From the NCBI GenBank assembly GCA_013397455.1, contig VYZB01000272.1:124001-188000 (forward strand): a stretch of DNA of 64,000 bases, written 5' to 3'. Each line of letters opens with the position of its first letter. Position 1 is the first letter of the stretch. Shown here piece by piece: positions 1-11,891 of the stretch. The notes below the pieces were generated by a model. That model did no database searches, was not told the DNA's origin, and saw nothing but the letters and a program-made list of their open reading frames with translations. The DNA comes from Crotophaga sulcirostris. Taxonomy: Eukaryota > Chordata > Aves > Cuculiformes > Crotophagidae. The position numbers were made by a program, and so were the translations under genes.

Positions 1-869
1 GTCTCTGCTTAGATGCTGTCAGATATGGAGTCCTTAAATGTGGACTTTCTTCCACTGAATTCTTCAGGGTTTTAGAAAATGGGGGGAACCACCCCCCCGC
101 TATCTTGTGGAGCTCTATGCTAGACAGCAAAAAAAGATGCTGTGTTTTAATAAGAAGCTGCTCCCTTTCTTCTTTGCCTCATAGAGTTTGCTCATATCAT
201 GTCAATTGAGCTGTACCTCTCCTGGGCACCTTTGCAAACAGTCTTGTTTCATGGGAATTACTCTGCACTTCCTCTTGTCCCCATCCTCTCACCTTCTGCA
301 TGATGTAGGCATAAGAAGTGGTGCCAACTCCAGGGACTGGCCTGCTTGGGCCACAGCCCACCAGGTGAGTATGAGACATGAGGCGTCTTTGGAGACACGA
401 GCTGCAAAGTGAGCAGGATATTCACGTTCCGTTGTTTTGCAGAGTCTCAAAGGCAGGACTGGCTTCCCAGCGTGAAGGTGGTGTCTGCGATTCTGAGATG
501 TGAATGTTCATGAGATTGTTCATACATTCAAAATAAGCCTGCAGCAAAATTCCAGCATAATGAAATGTTTCCATCCTCCTCCCCACCCAAGTGACCGGGC
601 GTCTTCCAGCCCCCCAAGGAGCCTGGCTGCTCCTGTCTCAGCCTCTCGTGCATTCGAGGCCCCTGAGATGACAGGGGAGCGATTCTGTGAATGCTGCACT
701 TGTAAATCCCATAGCTTGTCCCTTGCCAAGTGTTGTGAATGTACAGGAGAACGGGTTAGGAAATGAAAGAGCTGCAGCGTGATGGAAGCCGCTCATTTTG
801 CTGACACGCAGGATGCTCCAAAACAAAGGGCAGTCCCCCAAGTTTCAACATCACCATGTAATCCTTTCA

Positions 870-1080
870 CCGCTGAATTTAATTGCTCCCGTGGTCGCTA
901 ATGGGAGTTGTGTGGCAAACTCCCCTCACTGAGCTTGGATGAGCAAGCAGGGGTTAATATTAAAGCAGAGCATGCTGCTGTGGAAATCGGGGAAAGGAGA
1001 TGCAAATTACTGCGAATGCTAATTGTTTCTATTTGAAAATTCTTGTAGTGTGTTTCTGAAAACACTTCCATTAAGTGAGC
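870..1080. promoter_or_regulatory. Candidate conserved non-coding block with POU octamer
   Basis: This stretch is low in repeats and has an AT-rich, motif-dense texture. It contains ATGCAAAT at 1000-1007, the classical octamer bound by POU-domain factors, followed by TGCTAATTG, a homeodomain-type core. Whether it is conserved cannot be told from one genome. The call rests on texture plus a short motif that occurs often by chance. Confidence 0.2.
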
Positions 1081-2732
1081 GTGAGGTGGATAGCTGAGCT
1101 GTGTGCAGAGCTCTGTGTGTGGAGGGGCATGGCTATGGAAGGAGGTGAAAAATGCCTATGAAGCTATCTGGTCTGTCCTGTACTCTTCTCCCAGAGCTTG
1201 TGCCTGCGTTTGCCACATGAGGAAAGGCTGGAGTGGACTTACACACTGGTGTAAAAAATGGGGAGGGAATGGTTTCCTGAAAAGATGCGAGGGTCCAAAA
1301 TCCTGGCACAGGGAGGTAGTGTGAGGTGTCTACATGCTGGTGTCTGCAAAGCAGGGTAGGGAAATAAGTCTCCTGTTTATATGAGACACAGGCAGGTATC
1401 CCTATCCGAGGCAGCCTTCCCTGTGGCTGCACCACTGGCTTCGTAGACATCACTGAGGCTGCTGGGGCCTGATCCCACCCTATTAAGTAAGTGGGAATCT
1501 TGTCATTGATTGCAGCACATGAGACTGCAGGCTCTTGGGATTGGTCATCCAGGTAGGTAGAGTTGGTAGTGGTGACAATGACTCTGATGTTGGCTCCCGT
1601 TGAACTATCTGGGAGCTGCCACAGCCTCCTCAAACTCCTGGGGCCTCTCTCTTCACTCCTACGTGCGCTGTGGTGAATGCAGTAATTGGACTGAGGGGAA
1701 AGCGGAGTAGATGCTTGTGTCATACTTCCAACCTTTCATCTGGATGGAGCCTTGGCAGATGTGTGGAACACAGGAAAGGTAAGAGGGAAGCCAGCAGGGT
1801 TTGCTGAGGAAGAGTGGGAGGATAAAACTGTGCCTGCTTTCCCTCCCTGCACTCCGCAGCTGCCCATGTGTGCAGTCTCTGCTCACCTGAGGGCACCTGC
1901 AGGCACCAAGGGGCATGTTTGCTGCCAAACATGGTTCCCATGTTTAAGAGGCAGAGAGAACTGATGCCGGGCTCCCATTGTTGACCCCAGAAGCGTGCCA
2001 GGCAGCAGTGGGCTCAAGGATCTGTCGCCCTGTGTCTCCACGCTCGCTCGTGTGGCCGTACAGGTCACCAGTCCAGGGTGGCACTGGATTCCCGGCCCCC
2101 AGGCTCTGGAGGTGCCACTTTGGCCTCGCACACACAAGCCCCTGGAAGCAGGATTTGAATGTAACCTTGACTTCAGCTTCAGCTCCGTTGTGATTTAATG
2201 ACGGGATGGGCTTTTTCGTGCTGCAGCAAAGGGAGAGAAGTTTCCCTCTGGAAGAGAGCAAGGGTGAGCAGGAGCTTCAGTGCCAGGACCTGAGGGCAAC
2301 CCTGTGTTGACTGTGCGAAGGGGATGGTGCAGGCTCTGTGGTTCTGTCAGCTGCTACCGTGTGCTTGGTGTGCTGGTTAGCTTCAAACATAGACAAATCC
2401 TTTGTTTAAAGCAAGAATTTTACAATCAATAACTTTTTATTTGATCCTCAGGTTCTTTGATTTCCCTGCCATAGTGTCGGATTAAATACATGAGAATTAG
2501 GTTTCAGGGACTCGTGATTCTGCTTGTATTTATCCTTTTGTTTGTGTTGACAGATAATCCCATTACTGCTCCTCTTAGTGGTTTGTGACTGTGATTGCTT
2601 TACAGATGTCTTGCTTTAAAATTCCTAAGCCTGTCTGAGCGCTTGATGATACCTTTGGCATAAACACCTCCCGCCCACCTGAGGAGTGGACAGAGTGATG
2701 ATGAATATTCCTGACTTTAATTCTTTTAAAAT

Positions 2733-2759
2733 AGAAAAAGAAAAAAAAAAGGAAAAAAC
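2733..2759. repeat. A-rich low-complexity tract
   Basis: A run of about 27 bases is almost all A with a few Gs. No retrotransposon body lies directly upstream, so it is not clearly a poly(A) tail. Simple low-complexity sequence is the likeliest reading. Confidence 0.7.
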
Positions 2760-3444
2760 AGAGTTATGTGATTTCAGAGAAATGCTCACTCTGATGGCAG
2801 GGAATTTTAAATCAATTAAAAACTGGCTCTGCCAGGGTCTGAGTTCCTAGCAGTGTCTGTTTGGTGACCTACACTCCGTTCTGGGCATCAAGGGGTGCAG
2901 CCAGTGCGTATAGTGATGAGAGAGAACTCTGACCTGTCTAGTTGTCTCTCCTGGCCCCTGCAGGGATGAATTCTGGACAAGTTGTGTTAGCTAACTGTCT
3001 TAGCTTTGCAGTTTGTAAGATAGAACTAATGATGCCATCCTCCCTGGTCCCACTGTGATTCTGGATTGACAGGTGGGAAACGTTGGTCAAGGAGCTGGGC
3101 GGTATTTTTCCCAATGAGCCGTGTGTGTGAATCCGGCTCATGCAGAGTTCAGTGGATGCTGGGTTCTCTTGATCGCTGGAAGCAGACTCTTTAGCAGAGC
3201 AGTCTTCACATGGGTTTGGGATTTGACATCACTTTAGTCTGAGAAAATAGTAGATGGTATGGCCTGGAGAGGGGTGTATCTCCCAGGGAACTGAGCTACT
3301 CTGAAGTTCTGGTTCTGGTCCTTTCTTACCTTGCCACTCCCTGCCCTGTTTTGCTCTCTGCGGTGTGAGCTGTGAGTCATCCCCAGCGAGGTTTTATTTT
3401 GGCCATTGTGATTTTAATTCTGTACCTTGGAAATATGGAAATGA

Positions 3445-3790
3445 TGTCGTGAGACCCCATATGGAGTCCTGTATCCAGTTCTGGAATCCCCAATATAGGA
3501 AGGACATGGAACTGTTGGAATAAGTCCAGAGGAGGCCACAAAGATGATTCAAAGGCTGGAGCACCTCTGCTGAGAGGACAGGCTGAGAGAGTTGGGGTTG
3601 TTCAGCCTGGAGAAGAGAAGGCTGTGGGGAGACCTTAGAGCAGCCTCCTAGTAGCTGAATGGACTCCAGGAAAGCTGGGGAGGGACTTTTTCCAAGGGCC
3701 TGTAGTGATAGAATGAGGAGGAATGGCTTTAAATTGGAAGAGGGAAGGTTTAGATTAGCCATTAGGAAGAAATTCTTCATGATGAGCAAA
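3445..3790 (+). mobile_element. CR1 fragment, truncated at both ends
   Basis: This is a plus-strand CR1 piece covering the end of ORF2 and the start of the 3' region. Recognisable CR1 phrases run in order: 'gagaccccat..ggagtcctgtatccagttctgg', a stretch encoding the equivalent of ERVQRR, 'gctgagagagttggggttgttcagcctggagaag', and 'taggaagaaattcttcatgatgag'. The normal ending (a gene-strand CCTTCCAACC box and octamer tail) is absent, so the 3' end has been lost, which is unusual because CR1 copies normally lose the 5' end. It probably belongs to an older subfamily. No open frame survives. Confidence 0.85.
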
Positions 3791-5313
3791 TGGGTCACAA
3801 GCAAAGAGCTTTGCTTTTGACTCTTGAGGCTCTGGTGGGCTGCAAATGGAGAGCCAGGCACTTGTTCTCTGCCAGCCCTGTTTCCTTCAAATTCCATCTT
3901 TTAATATTATTTTTATGTTAATTCGTAGCTGTTCAGAACCATCCATCACCTTAAACCAGTACATTTCCTTTATTTTTCTGCTGTCTCTTTTGTCTGGTTG
4001 TTTTAAAGACATTAGAAGGAGAACTGTATTTTTGCTTTAAAGTTATGTACCTGCTGTGGTTTCACCCAGAATCAAAGCTTACTGTGATTTAAAAAGAAAT
4101 TAACAAGTGTTTTTAACTAGTCAGTGCTTTTGACAGCTCTATTTTGTAGAGAATTGTTATTTTCCTAGATAGTTGGTGTTTTTTTCCCTCCTGAAGAAGT
4201 CTTATAAAAACCAAGAGAATCATAAAAACCCATGTACATCTTTTTTAATGGGTTCAGGAAAAACACATCTAGAATTTTTACTTAAAGGTAATCTTGGGAA
4301 GTAGGTTTGGGTTTGTTGGGTTTTTTGTTTCGTTTTTTTTTGTTGTTTTTTTTTAATAGGAGCATTCTTAAAGGTGCCAGATGGAGACGCGTGGATCTTC
4401 CTGCAGTGCTCGCTCTGTTCTACCGATCCAGTCTAGGTCAGTCCAGCCATGTGACCTGCATCTTGAGATGTACAGGCGCACCGGCAGCAGTGGTACCTTG
4501 TATAACCTGGGGTGGAGCCCAGAAGTGTTGTTGTGCTGAGGGCAGGTTCCTACTCCAGCAACCTCTGGGCTTGGGATCTGAGACGTGGAATAAGGAAAGG
4601 GAGAGAAGGGAGAAGGAAATGGAGTTATTTAAATGGCTCTTGGATGACTTGGTGTTCAGATAGGTTGTATTTTGGGGTTTTTTTACCATAATAATTTGAC
4701 ATTCCGTTGCTTCATCCCTTTGGATAATTTAATACGAAGTTTGAGAGATAAGGTTTTCAGGAAGGTTTGTAAGAAAAAGCAAACAATGGGCACAGAGACT
4801 GTCAGCAGGAGGTGCCACCTGAGGAAACAGTCGCCATTCTGTAATTGAGAGTATGTGGTATTTTCTGTATTGTATCTTACCGTAACATTTTGTTTAATCA
4901 GTGACACCATTCCTGAGCTTTCCATGAGTTTTTCCATACCACTTTTATGGAGATGGGATGTTTGTGGGAAGCCTATGAGCGGACGGATGGAGGTGGCGTT
5001 TGGAAGGATGGAGTAGGTTGGGAATGATGGGGTTTGACAGGAGGTGGTCTTTCTTCTTTCTGAAGAACAATGTGTGCATGTTATGGGATGGGAGTTTTGA
5101 CACACAGAGAATTGGGAGGGAGCAATTGAGCAAGAAAACAATCCTGTTCCTCTGTTTGACCTTAGCCCCATTTGCAGGTCAGCCCTGACACCACATTCTT
5201 CCATAACACAGAGAAAGTGTTGGTTCGATGCCATGCAGTCAGCTCTGCTCGTCAGACACACAATCATTATAAACCAGCACAAATGAGTCTCCTCATGCCG
5301 CTTCTCCAGATCT
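3791..5313. other. Unique non-coding DNA
   Basis: I see no repeat family or gene. A T-rich low-complexity tract lies at about 4316-4357. A 211-codon minus-strand frame (4683-5318) spans most of 4.7-5.3 kb. It has no recognisable domain, its composition is irregular, and it runs into a CR1 tail, so I treat it as chance. Confidence 0.55.
4316..4357. repeat. T-rich low-complexity tract
   Basis: About 40 bases are mainly T with scattered G, in broken runs of six to nine Ts. No target-site duplication or element body is visible beside it. Confidence 0.7.
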
Positions 5314-5440
5314 CTCACAGTATCACAGTATTACAAGGTTGGAAAGGACCTCTGAGATTATCGAGTCCAACCTGTAGCCTAACACTAACACCAACGCATC
5401 ATCTAAACCATGGCACTGAGTGCTTCATCCAGTCTCCTCT
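5314..5440 (-). mobile_element. CR1 3' end (ATACTGTG-tail group)
   Basis: On the minus strand this reads as the last ~125 bases of a CR1: 'gaggagactggatgaagcact', 'atggtttagatgatg', 'ggttggactcgataatctcagaggtcctttccaacc', then about two units of an ATACTGTG-type octamer. It is severely 5'-truncated, as most CR1 copies are. The same subfamily occurs at 8775-9152, 25031-25147 and 41468-41808. Confidence 0.9.
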
Positions 5441-6804
5441 CTGTGATGCAGGGACCCCAGAATGTATCAGTACTGTGGGACAGAGGGGTGCTGATAGCAT
5501 GGTTGTTGGCTTATGCTCTGGGTCCTGCTGGAGGAGAGTCCCTGCGTCACACCGGGGCTCTTGGCATCACTGTGGCCAAGGCCAGCATCCCTTCTGTGCA
5601 GGAATAAATATTTTGCTTCTGTTTTCCGGTAGTTCTTTTTTTTTTTTTTGTTCCCCCTTACCTGGTGTTGAAAAGATACGCAAAATTTTGTGGTGTAGAG
5701 CTCGCTCTCTGAGGTGAAGCAGCCAGATAACGCATGGAGATAACGTCACCAACTTGTTGAGTGATGTGGTCTTTGGCAGCTGGCGTTTATCACACTCTCT
5801 CATGCCTGCGTGCTGCAAGGTAGGGATCATCGGGTTTGTTGTGTGCAGAGGCCTGACTTCCAGCCACGTGTTGAAAGCTGGCAGCTGCCGAGCTGGTGGG
5901 TGCTGCCTGGGGCGGTGGTGGGCTCTGCTGGCCTGCAGCTTGGTTTGCAGCTCCTGCCCCTTTCCCTGCTCCTGGGGCTGCAAACACAAGGGGGCATGGT
6001 GGACCTGCTGGGCTTCACCGCTAACCAGCATTGGAGTAACCAGTGCTGCTTGAGCCCCCACTGGGAGGTGGTGGGGGAGCCAGTGCTGCTCAGGCCTTCG
6101 TGAACACACATGAAACCAAACTGCAGTTGTTGTATCTATGCTAGTGCAGTCCAGGTATCGCCTAACAAGGGGTGTATCTACCAGACTCTCCCAGACTTGC
6201 TTAGGTTAAAAAAAAAAACAAACCACCAATTAAAAAAACATAATTCTGATTTTTTTTTTTTAACCACTGCAACCATCACTTGCTCCAGTCTCTTGAGGGA
6301 GGTGAGTGTCCCCACACTGCCGGGTTCCTGATGCCCTGTGAGGGTAACTTAAGTTTTCCATTCTGTTCCTGGAGGACGTTCACAGGTGACCATGAGGGAT
6401 GAGGGGAAAAAAAAAACAGAATGTGATTGTGACAGCTCAAAAACTCGTCAGGGAGATTTGGGTCAAATGTAGGATCTGAAAAATTCTTTATAAAATGTTT
6501 TTGTCACACTCCAGTTGCAGCTGTTCCTTTTCCTTATGCTTTTCCACAGCCCGTGGTGCTTTGTGTGCAGTGCAGGAGGCCAGGCACGAGTGCTCAGTGG
6601 GAAGGAATTGCTCTTCACCTGCCCATGTCTGCAGCCCCACGTTGCCCCCCCTCCCCAAAAGCCTTTTGCATGGCTCCTGCTGCCAGAAGCATCCCCATGA
6701 GGGAGAGCCGTGTGGGAGCGTGCACCAGGCTACCTGTGGCTGCAAATCCCCAGCGACCTCTAACCAAGCTGTTCTGCCACTCACCAGCCGAGAGCACCAC
6801 GTGG
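5441..6804. other. Unique non-coding DNA with homopolymer runs
   Basis: There is a run of 14 Ts at 5636-5649 and several short A and T runs between 6208 and 6262 and at 6410-6418. The stretch 5750-6100 is richer in G and C and is open in several frames on both strands at once, as expected of GC-rich chance sequence. No gene is recognised. Confidence 0.55.
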
Positions 6805-7240
6805 AATCATGGAATGTATTGGGTTGGAAAGGACCTCAAAGCCGATCCAGTTCCAACTCCTTTCACTGGATCAGGGTGCTCAGAGCCCCATCCAGTGTGG
6901 CCTTGAACACCTCCAGGGATCGGGCAGACACCACTTCTCTGGGAAACCTGGGCCAGGGCCTCACCATCGGCCCAAGAAAACATTTCTCCGTAACATCTCA
7001 TCTCAATCTCCCCTCTTGCAGCTTAAAACTATTCCCCCTCGTCCTATCTCTGCACTCCCTGATCAAAAGCCCCTCCCCAGTTTTCCTGGAGCCCCTTTCA
7101 GTACTGAGAGTCCACTCTAAGGTCTCCCCACACCCTTCTCTTCTCCAGGCTGAACAACCCCAACTCCCTCATCCTGTCCTTGTACACCTTAGCCTCGGAC
7201 TCCATTCTCCAGCCCTCTCCATGCCTTGGCCTCCTCCCCA
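6805..7240 (-). mobile_element. CR1 3' end, ORF2 terminus plus 3' UTR (ATTCTATG group)
   Basis: On the minus strand the element runs from remnants of the ORF2 end near 7240, through 'agggttgttcagcctggagaagagaag' and the 'tactgaaaggggctccaggaaaactgggg' block, to the ending 'ggtcctttccaacccaatacattccatgatt' at 6805. The plus-strand 280-codon open frame across 6495-7337 is antisense to this CR1 and is not a gene. Close relatives in the window are at 12.2, 20.0, 28.6, 33.0, 37.3, 45.9 and 57.8 kb. Confidence 0.93.
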
Positions 7241-8774
7241 TGTTCCTCGCACTGGAATGTTGTGGCTCATTGCTGTGGTGCTGATGCAGAGGCCATGTCC
7301 ATGCCTGTGGGTTAGAACTGTTTGGTTTGTTTTTTAGCTGATCCTATTGCATGTTGCTCCTTCTGAACAAGGCGCACTGAACACACCCTATCTTTAAACA
7401 GGGAGCAACAGTCAGGTTTTTGTAATTTCTGATTCCTGTTGGAATTAAGTCACTTCAAAAAACCCCACAACGAAACCACCAAAACTCTACTGTAACAGTA
7501 AAACGGCAAATTGAGGTACTGGACTACAGAAGTATTTGGAATAATGAGGGATTATCCTTTAATTTCTTAACTTGAGGAAGAACTAAATCTTTTGCTTTTT
7601 ATGCAAGCTTTCTGTTCCACCCGGGATGATGATTGCTGAGACTGGACAGTCAATGCTGTGAATTCATTTTCCAAACCTGACCACGATACCAGAGGCACTG
7701 GTGGAGCTGGCACTGTACGAAATCTTGGGAATGCAGATGGGACCTGCTCTTGCTGCTGGTCAGTAAATCATGAGGAGGATCTGGACTTCTCAGGTTGGGA
7801 GTTCCTGTGAACTGGGAAATGCCGGGGAGCTTATCGGCAAGGGATTTACCCTTTGTTTTGGTTTTCCTTGATGAACTCTCGTGTAGCCAAAATGCACTGT
7901 GTGAATGCAGGACGGTTTCAAGGAGCGAGGAAGGGCCGATTTGGTCAGCAACCACTGGTGAAAAGTGAGGCTGTTTCTGATTTCTTGTACCCTGAGTATT
8001 TCGAGAATTTTTCATCCTGAAAGGCATTCTGGCTTGTTATAGGAATTAAGCACTGTGAGTTAAAATAATAAATCTCCACTCTGCTTTGCTGCATTTTAAA
8101 TCAAAATGGCATTCTTTTTTATCGTGAGCCCATAATCCTTTCTTTTCTACAGTTTGATGCTGGCCAGCTCTTGCTTCCCGAGTCAGGACCATTAGATATC
8201 AAAACTGTAATTGCCCTCTCTACAAGTGCTCCTTTGTAGCCCAGCCCTTTCATGTTTGGAGGCTGCAGCACTTTTATTTCTTTAAAAATATTCTATTAAC
8301 TTCTGAATTGTGTATCCCAACCTCTGCAGGAAAGAGGTCAATGCCTTGTTGGGATACAGCAGAGAAGCAGAGGTTCTTGGTGGCTAGGATTTGCTTTCTG
8401 GTGTCGCAGTTCAGCTGGAAAGAGTGAAATCCAGAGTCAGGCGAGTGTTATCCCGTTATCCCCAATGCAAGTTGGGAGTTAATTAATCTATAGTTCCCTA
8501 CTTGGCATCCAAAGTGGATGGTGGCTCTTTTGGATGAGGAGGACAATAGCAATGGCTTCTTTTTCCCTTGCTGGAGTGTGTGAGGCTCGGAATACACAGA
8601 TGTTAGAACACATCCCTCACGTTTGTTGGTGTGGTATAGGAGCGTCGCTTTGCCTCGTTCCACATCTCTGTATGTGGAGGTGTCTGGTTTCTATGGACAG
8701 GTGGTTTAAAACCCCAGGGTGGCTTTTTTCATGGCTTCTTTCCATTCTGTATCTGTAATTAAAAGCACTGCAGA
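7241..8774. other. Unique non-coding DNA
   Basis: No repeat or coding similarity is recognised. A 125-codon minus-strand frame (7650-8027) shows no domain. The sequence is neither strongly AT-rich nor low-complexity. Confidence 0.55.
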
Positions 8775-9152
8775 GACCTCAGGGAGGCACAGGGGCCACC
8801 TTATTGCTCTCTACAACTACCTAAAAGGAGGTTGTAGTCAAGTAGGCGTTGGTCTCTTCTCACAGGTGACCAGTGACCAAACTAGAGGGCATAGACTTAA
8901 GCTTCGTCAGGGGAAGTTTAGACTTGATGTTAGGAAAAAGTTCTTCACTGAAAGGGTGATTGGCCATTGGAATGTGCTGCCCATGGAGATGGTGGAGTCG
9001 CCAACCCTGGAGGTGTTTAAGGGAAGTCTGGATGAGGAACTGAGTGCCATGGTTTAGATGATGGGTTGGTGTTAGTGTTGGCTTATAGGTTGGACTTGAT
9101 GATCTCAGAGGTCCTTTCCAACCGTGTGATACTGTGATACTGTGATACTGTG
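8775..9152 (+). mobile_element. CR1 3' end (ATACTGTG-tail group), well preserved
   Basis: The plus-strand CR1 3' end starts at a degraded 'gacctca..ttattgctctctacaactacctaaaaggagg'. It is still open from 8719 to 9057, giving a peptide with the CR1 ORF2 C-terminal phrases [25 protein letters not shown] and [16 protein letters not shown]. It then passes through 'ggttggacttgatgatctcagaggtcctttccaacc' to the octamer tail. The intact C-terminal frame and clean tail suggest a fairly young insertion. Confidence 0.94.
9125..9152 (+). repeat. TGTGATAC octamer tail of CR1
   Basis: Three and a half perfect copies of the 8-bp unit TGTGATAC terminate the CR1 at 8775-9152. CR1 elements end in a short octamer microsatellite rather than poly(A). 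The usual avian unit is close to ATTCTATG, so this is a variant of that unit. Confidence 0.9.
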
Positions 9153-11891
9153 ACCTGCAGAGTTCCCCCCTGCCCATCCCGGTGTCCCCTGGGAATGGCA
9201 GTCCTGCTGGGAGGAGAGGAGAGGGAGAGGAGAGGAGAGGAGGGCTGTAGAGAGTTGGACTGACCAGTTCTGGACACCAGGAATTGCTGCTCTCCTTCTG
9301 AAGGGTAGGATTCTAAAAGCCTCAATCCACAGACATTTCCTTTCCTAATACAGACCCGCTGTCTCCAGTCTGCCAGAATCCCGAGCGTCTGGTGGTTTCC
9401 ATGGAGAACGATATTTCTTACAGTGCCCAGCTATTTTTGCAGACTGTTTTGTAACGTATTTGAACTTGCAGTCTTGTACCGTTGCTTTTCTCCTGCTCCC
9501 CAAGCAGTGTGGGGAAGTGCTACCAAATTCCCGGGAAGCTCTGAGGAAGGAGCAGGCTGAGGGCTCGTGTTCCCAATGGTTTTAAGGGACAAGATACCGT
9601 CCTTGTGCTGTCCCTGGTTTTACTGTTTTGAAGGAGAGTCTACATGTGGGTGGGAGAGGTAAGGTTCCTCCTGCTTTGCACCACCCAAAGGATGCTGTGG
9701 TGACCCCATGGAGTGGAGCTTGGGAAAGGGAATCTCAGGGCTGTTGGATAGCTGTTCTAAATTTATGGGGACCAAGTTGATGCTTGAAGAAGCCTGAAGA
9801 CAGCCAGGCTTTCTCCAGTTTGGTAATAATGTTGAAAGTCTTTTCTAACAAATGGCATTTCTTCTTCCGTAATTGTTGAGTTAGAACTAAAACTGCACTG
9901 CTGGTGCCCAGCTCCTTCACTGCTGGCTTCGCGTGACTGCAGGAAGAGGAACCTCAGGAAGATGTGCTGAGATCGCGTACTCCTTCTGGAGCTCAGCTAT
10001 TGCCTTGGTGTTGTCCACTACAAGTTTAATTACTGGGCAAGAAATACTTTTGTCAAGTGGAGCCAAAATCTAGGATTTAAGCCAAAGTAAATTAACAGTT
10101 CTCAGAAAACCTGGAGTCCTAACGCCAAGAATTTCAAGGCTTTTAGGCATCTCTCTGTTACTGGCAGGCATCTCGTGATGTCATGTGGCAGCACAAATGG
10201 ACACCAAAAACCGGAAGTCAGTGTTGTGCCAGTTGAGCAGGGAGGATTAAAACCGATTTAATTTAGAGAGGCCAAACTGAAAATAACGATTATACACAGA
10301 AACGGTGGCATTATTCCATAAACCATATCTGTTCTTTTCCATTAGTGGCAGATTGCCAGGCTTCCTTCTTGGTTTCCTAAATTTGCACTCTGGTTTGCCC
10401 TTTTTTATTCTGAGGACAAGAGGGACAACTTAGGGTGAAGTGTTTGACTGATGATATTTCCAGAGGTGGAGAATGAAATGTTTACTCTGGGTTTTTCCCC
10501 TTTTTTTTGTAAATTGCCATATTACTCAGTCCAAACATTGAGTTTTGCATATAATAACCAATATTCAAGAGCTAAGCAGGCAAGTCCTACTGGTTGATGG
10601 TTGGCACACGCATTTTCTTTTGAAGGAGGTTGATGGTGCTGAATTTTCCTTTGTGTGTGCAGTCAGGACTGTGTGTACCTAACTCAGTGCCGAGCAGGCA
10701 GTAAGGGTTTGTCCTGGTGTCTGGTTCTTGTGATACCAAAGCCCTTGGAAGGGGAGTTGTGGTGTAGCTCAGGCTACAGTGGTCACTTTCTCTAGGTTGG
10801 CTGGTTCAGATCCTGCAGAGCCGCCAGTTTGGATGTTGTTGGGTGTCGGGAAAGCGGGTGGTCTAGTTTTGATGTGTTTGGGTGCACCTCAGAGCTGCTG
10901 GGAGCTGCTTGGGTCTTTTTTTCCTGTTATGCTGGTCCTCTCCATGCAGCAGCCAAAGGCAACAGTGCTGGAAGCCGTTCCCTGTCAACCCTGATGCCGG
11001 TGGACATGACCACCACCTCTCCTCTGGAGCAGCCCCAAGGGGAGGGAGCTGTGTGGATCTCTTCCAGCACTGCTGCCCATCTTTCCCTCCTCCACAGCAC
11101 CTCCCGTGTCTGATCGCCTGCCATGGCTTTGCTACTCAACACTTGAGTCGTGTTTCGTGCTGAAGATCCACCCTGATTGCAAAAGCTGCTGAGGTTCTGA
11201 TATCCGCTGTGCCTGGTTGTCCTTGGATGGTAGTGGAGGTGCTGAGGCTGGGCAACTGGCTTCTGCACGATGACAGGCACTGGGCTGCGGCGCCTGTATT
11301 CCTGTGCACAGACCTGTACCTGGCCCTGCTTCCCGTTCTGGGATTGGGCTGCCTGGGGATGTGCTCCTGGGGTGGCTGGGTGGGGGTCTTCGAATGATAA
11401 GTTAGAAAAAGGGGAATTCTGTCTCTAAATGTGTTTCTTAAATTCTATGTCCAGTTTAAGTGCTAAAGGAAGGAAATGCTGAAAGCAAAGTAAGTCCTGC
11501 AATATCAACTTTGCTCCTGGAGTGCAGGGACGGAGTTGCCTGGCAGGGGGATGGAATGGCAGCATCCTGGACCAGTCTGGCCCAGGCTGGCAGACACTCC
11601 AGGTGTGGACATGTGGGCGAGGTGGCAGTGCCATGGGATTCCTCTGCTGCCATCCCCAGTGAACACATGCATACCAGAGCTGCAGGATTTACTGCAGCTG
11701 GTGCAGACGGCACAGTGTGCCGAGAGCAAGGAGACCAGGCACCCTGCAACATTGGAACACGAGAAACAGAAGGCTTTCTGTTTGGTCAGGACCAAGAAAG
11801 AAAACGTACGTGTCTGTGTGCAGTCACAGACCTTTGCTCCTGCAGGACAGCACAGTGGGCTGAGGAGAATCCTTACAAAGTAGGGGAGCCA
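9153..11891. other. Unique non-coding DNA
   Basis: Apart from the purine tract at 9209-9243 I see no repeat or gene. The segment 10.8-11.4 kb is moderately GC-rich with overlapping short frames on both strands. None carries a recognisable domain or a convincing splice-site pair. Confidence 0.55.
9209..9243. repeat. GGAGA purine tract
   Basis: About 35 bases contain only purines, a degenerate GAGAGG/GGAGA tandem. Pure purine-pyrimidine tracts of this length can adopt triplex (H-DNA) structure and are length-variable. Confidence 0.8.

Larger units (their letters stand above)
1..3444. other. Unique non-coding DNA, no gene recognised
   Basis: No repeat family or protein homology is recognisable. 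Open frames here, the longest being a 196-codon minus-strand frame at 1133-1723, have no motif and no exon context. Local features are a run of seven Cs near 90-100, an A-rich stretch near 2733-2759, and a stretch around 870-1080 with a perfect ATGCAAAT octamer at 1000-1007 that could be regulatory. Intron or intergenic spacer is the most economical reading. Confidence 0.6.

Noticed and set aside
1133..1723. 196-codon minus-strand open frame
   Set aside because: No domain or coding signature recognised, and it overlaps other frames on both strands.
4683..5318. 211-codon minus-strand open frame
   Set aside because: It begins at a CR1 tail boundary, shows no family motif and has a chance-like composition.
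6495..7337. 280-codon plus-strand open frame
   Set aside because: About half of it lies antisense over a CR1 3' end (6805-7240). The peptide phrases are the antisense CR1 pattern that recurs at 3.4-3.9, 12.5, 20.0, 32.9, 37.2 and 57.8 kb.
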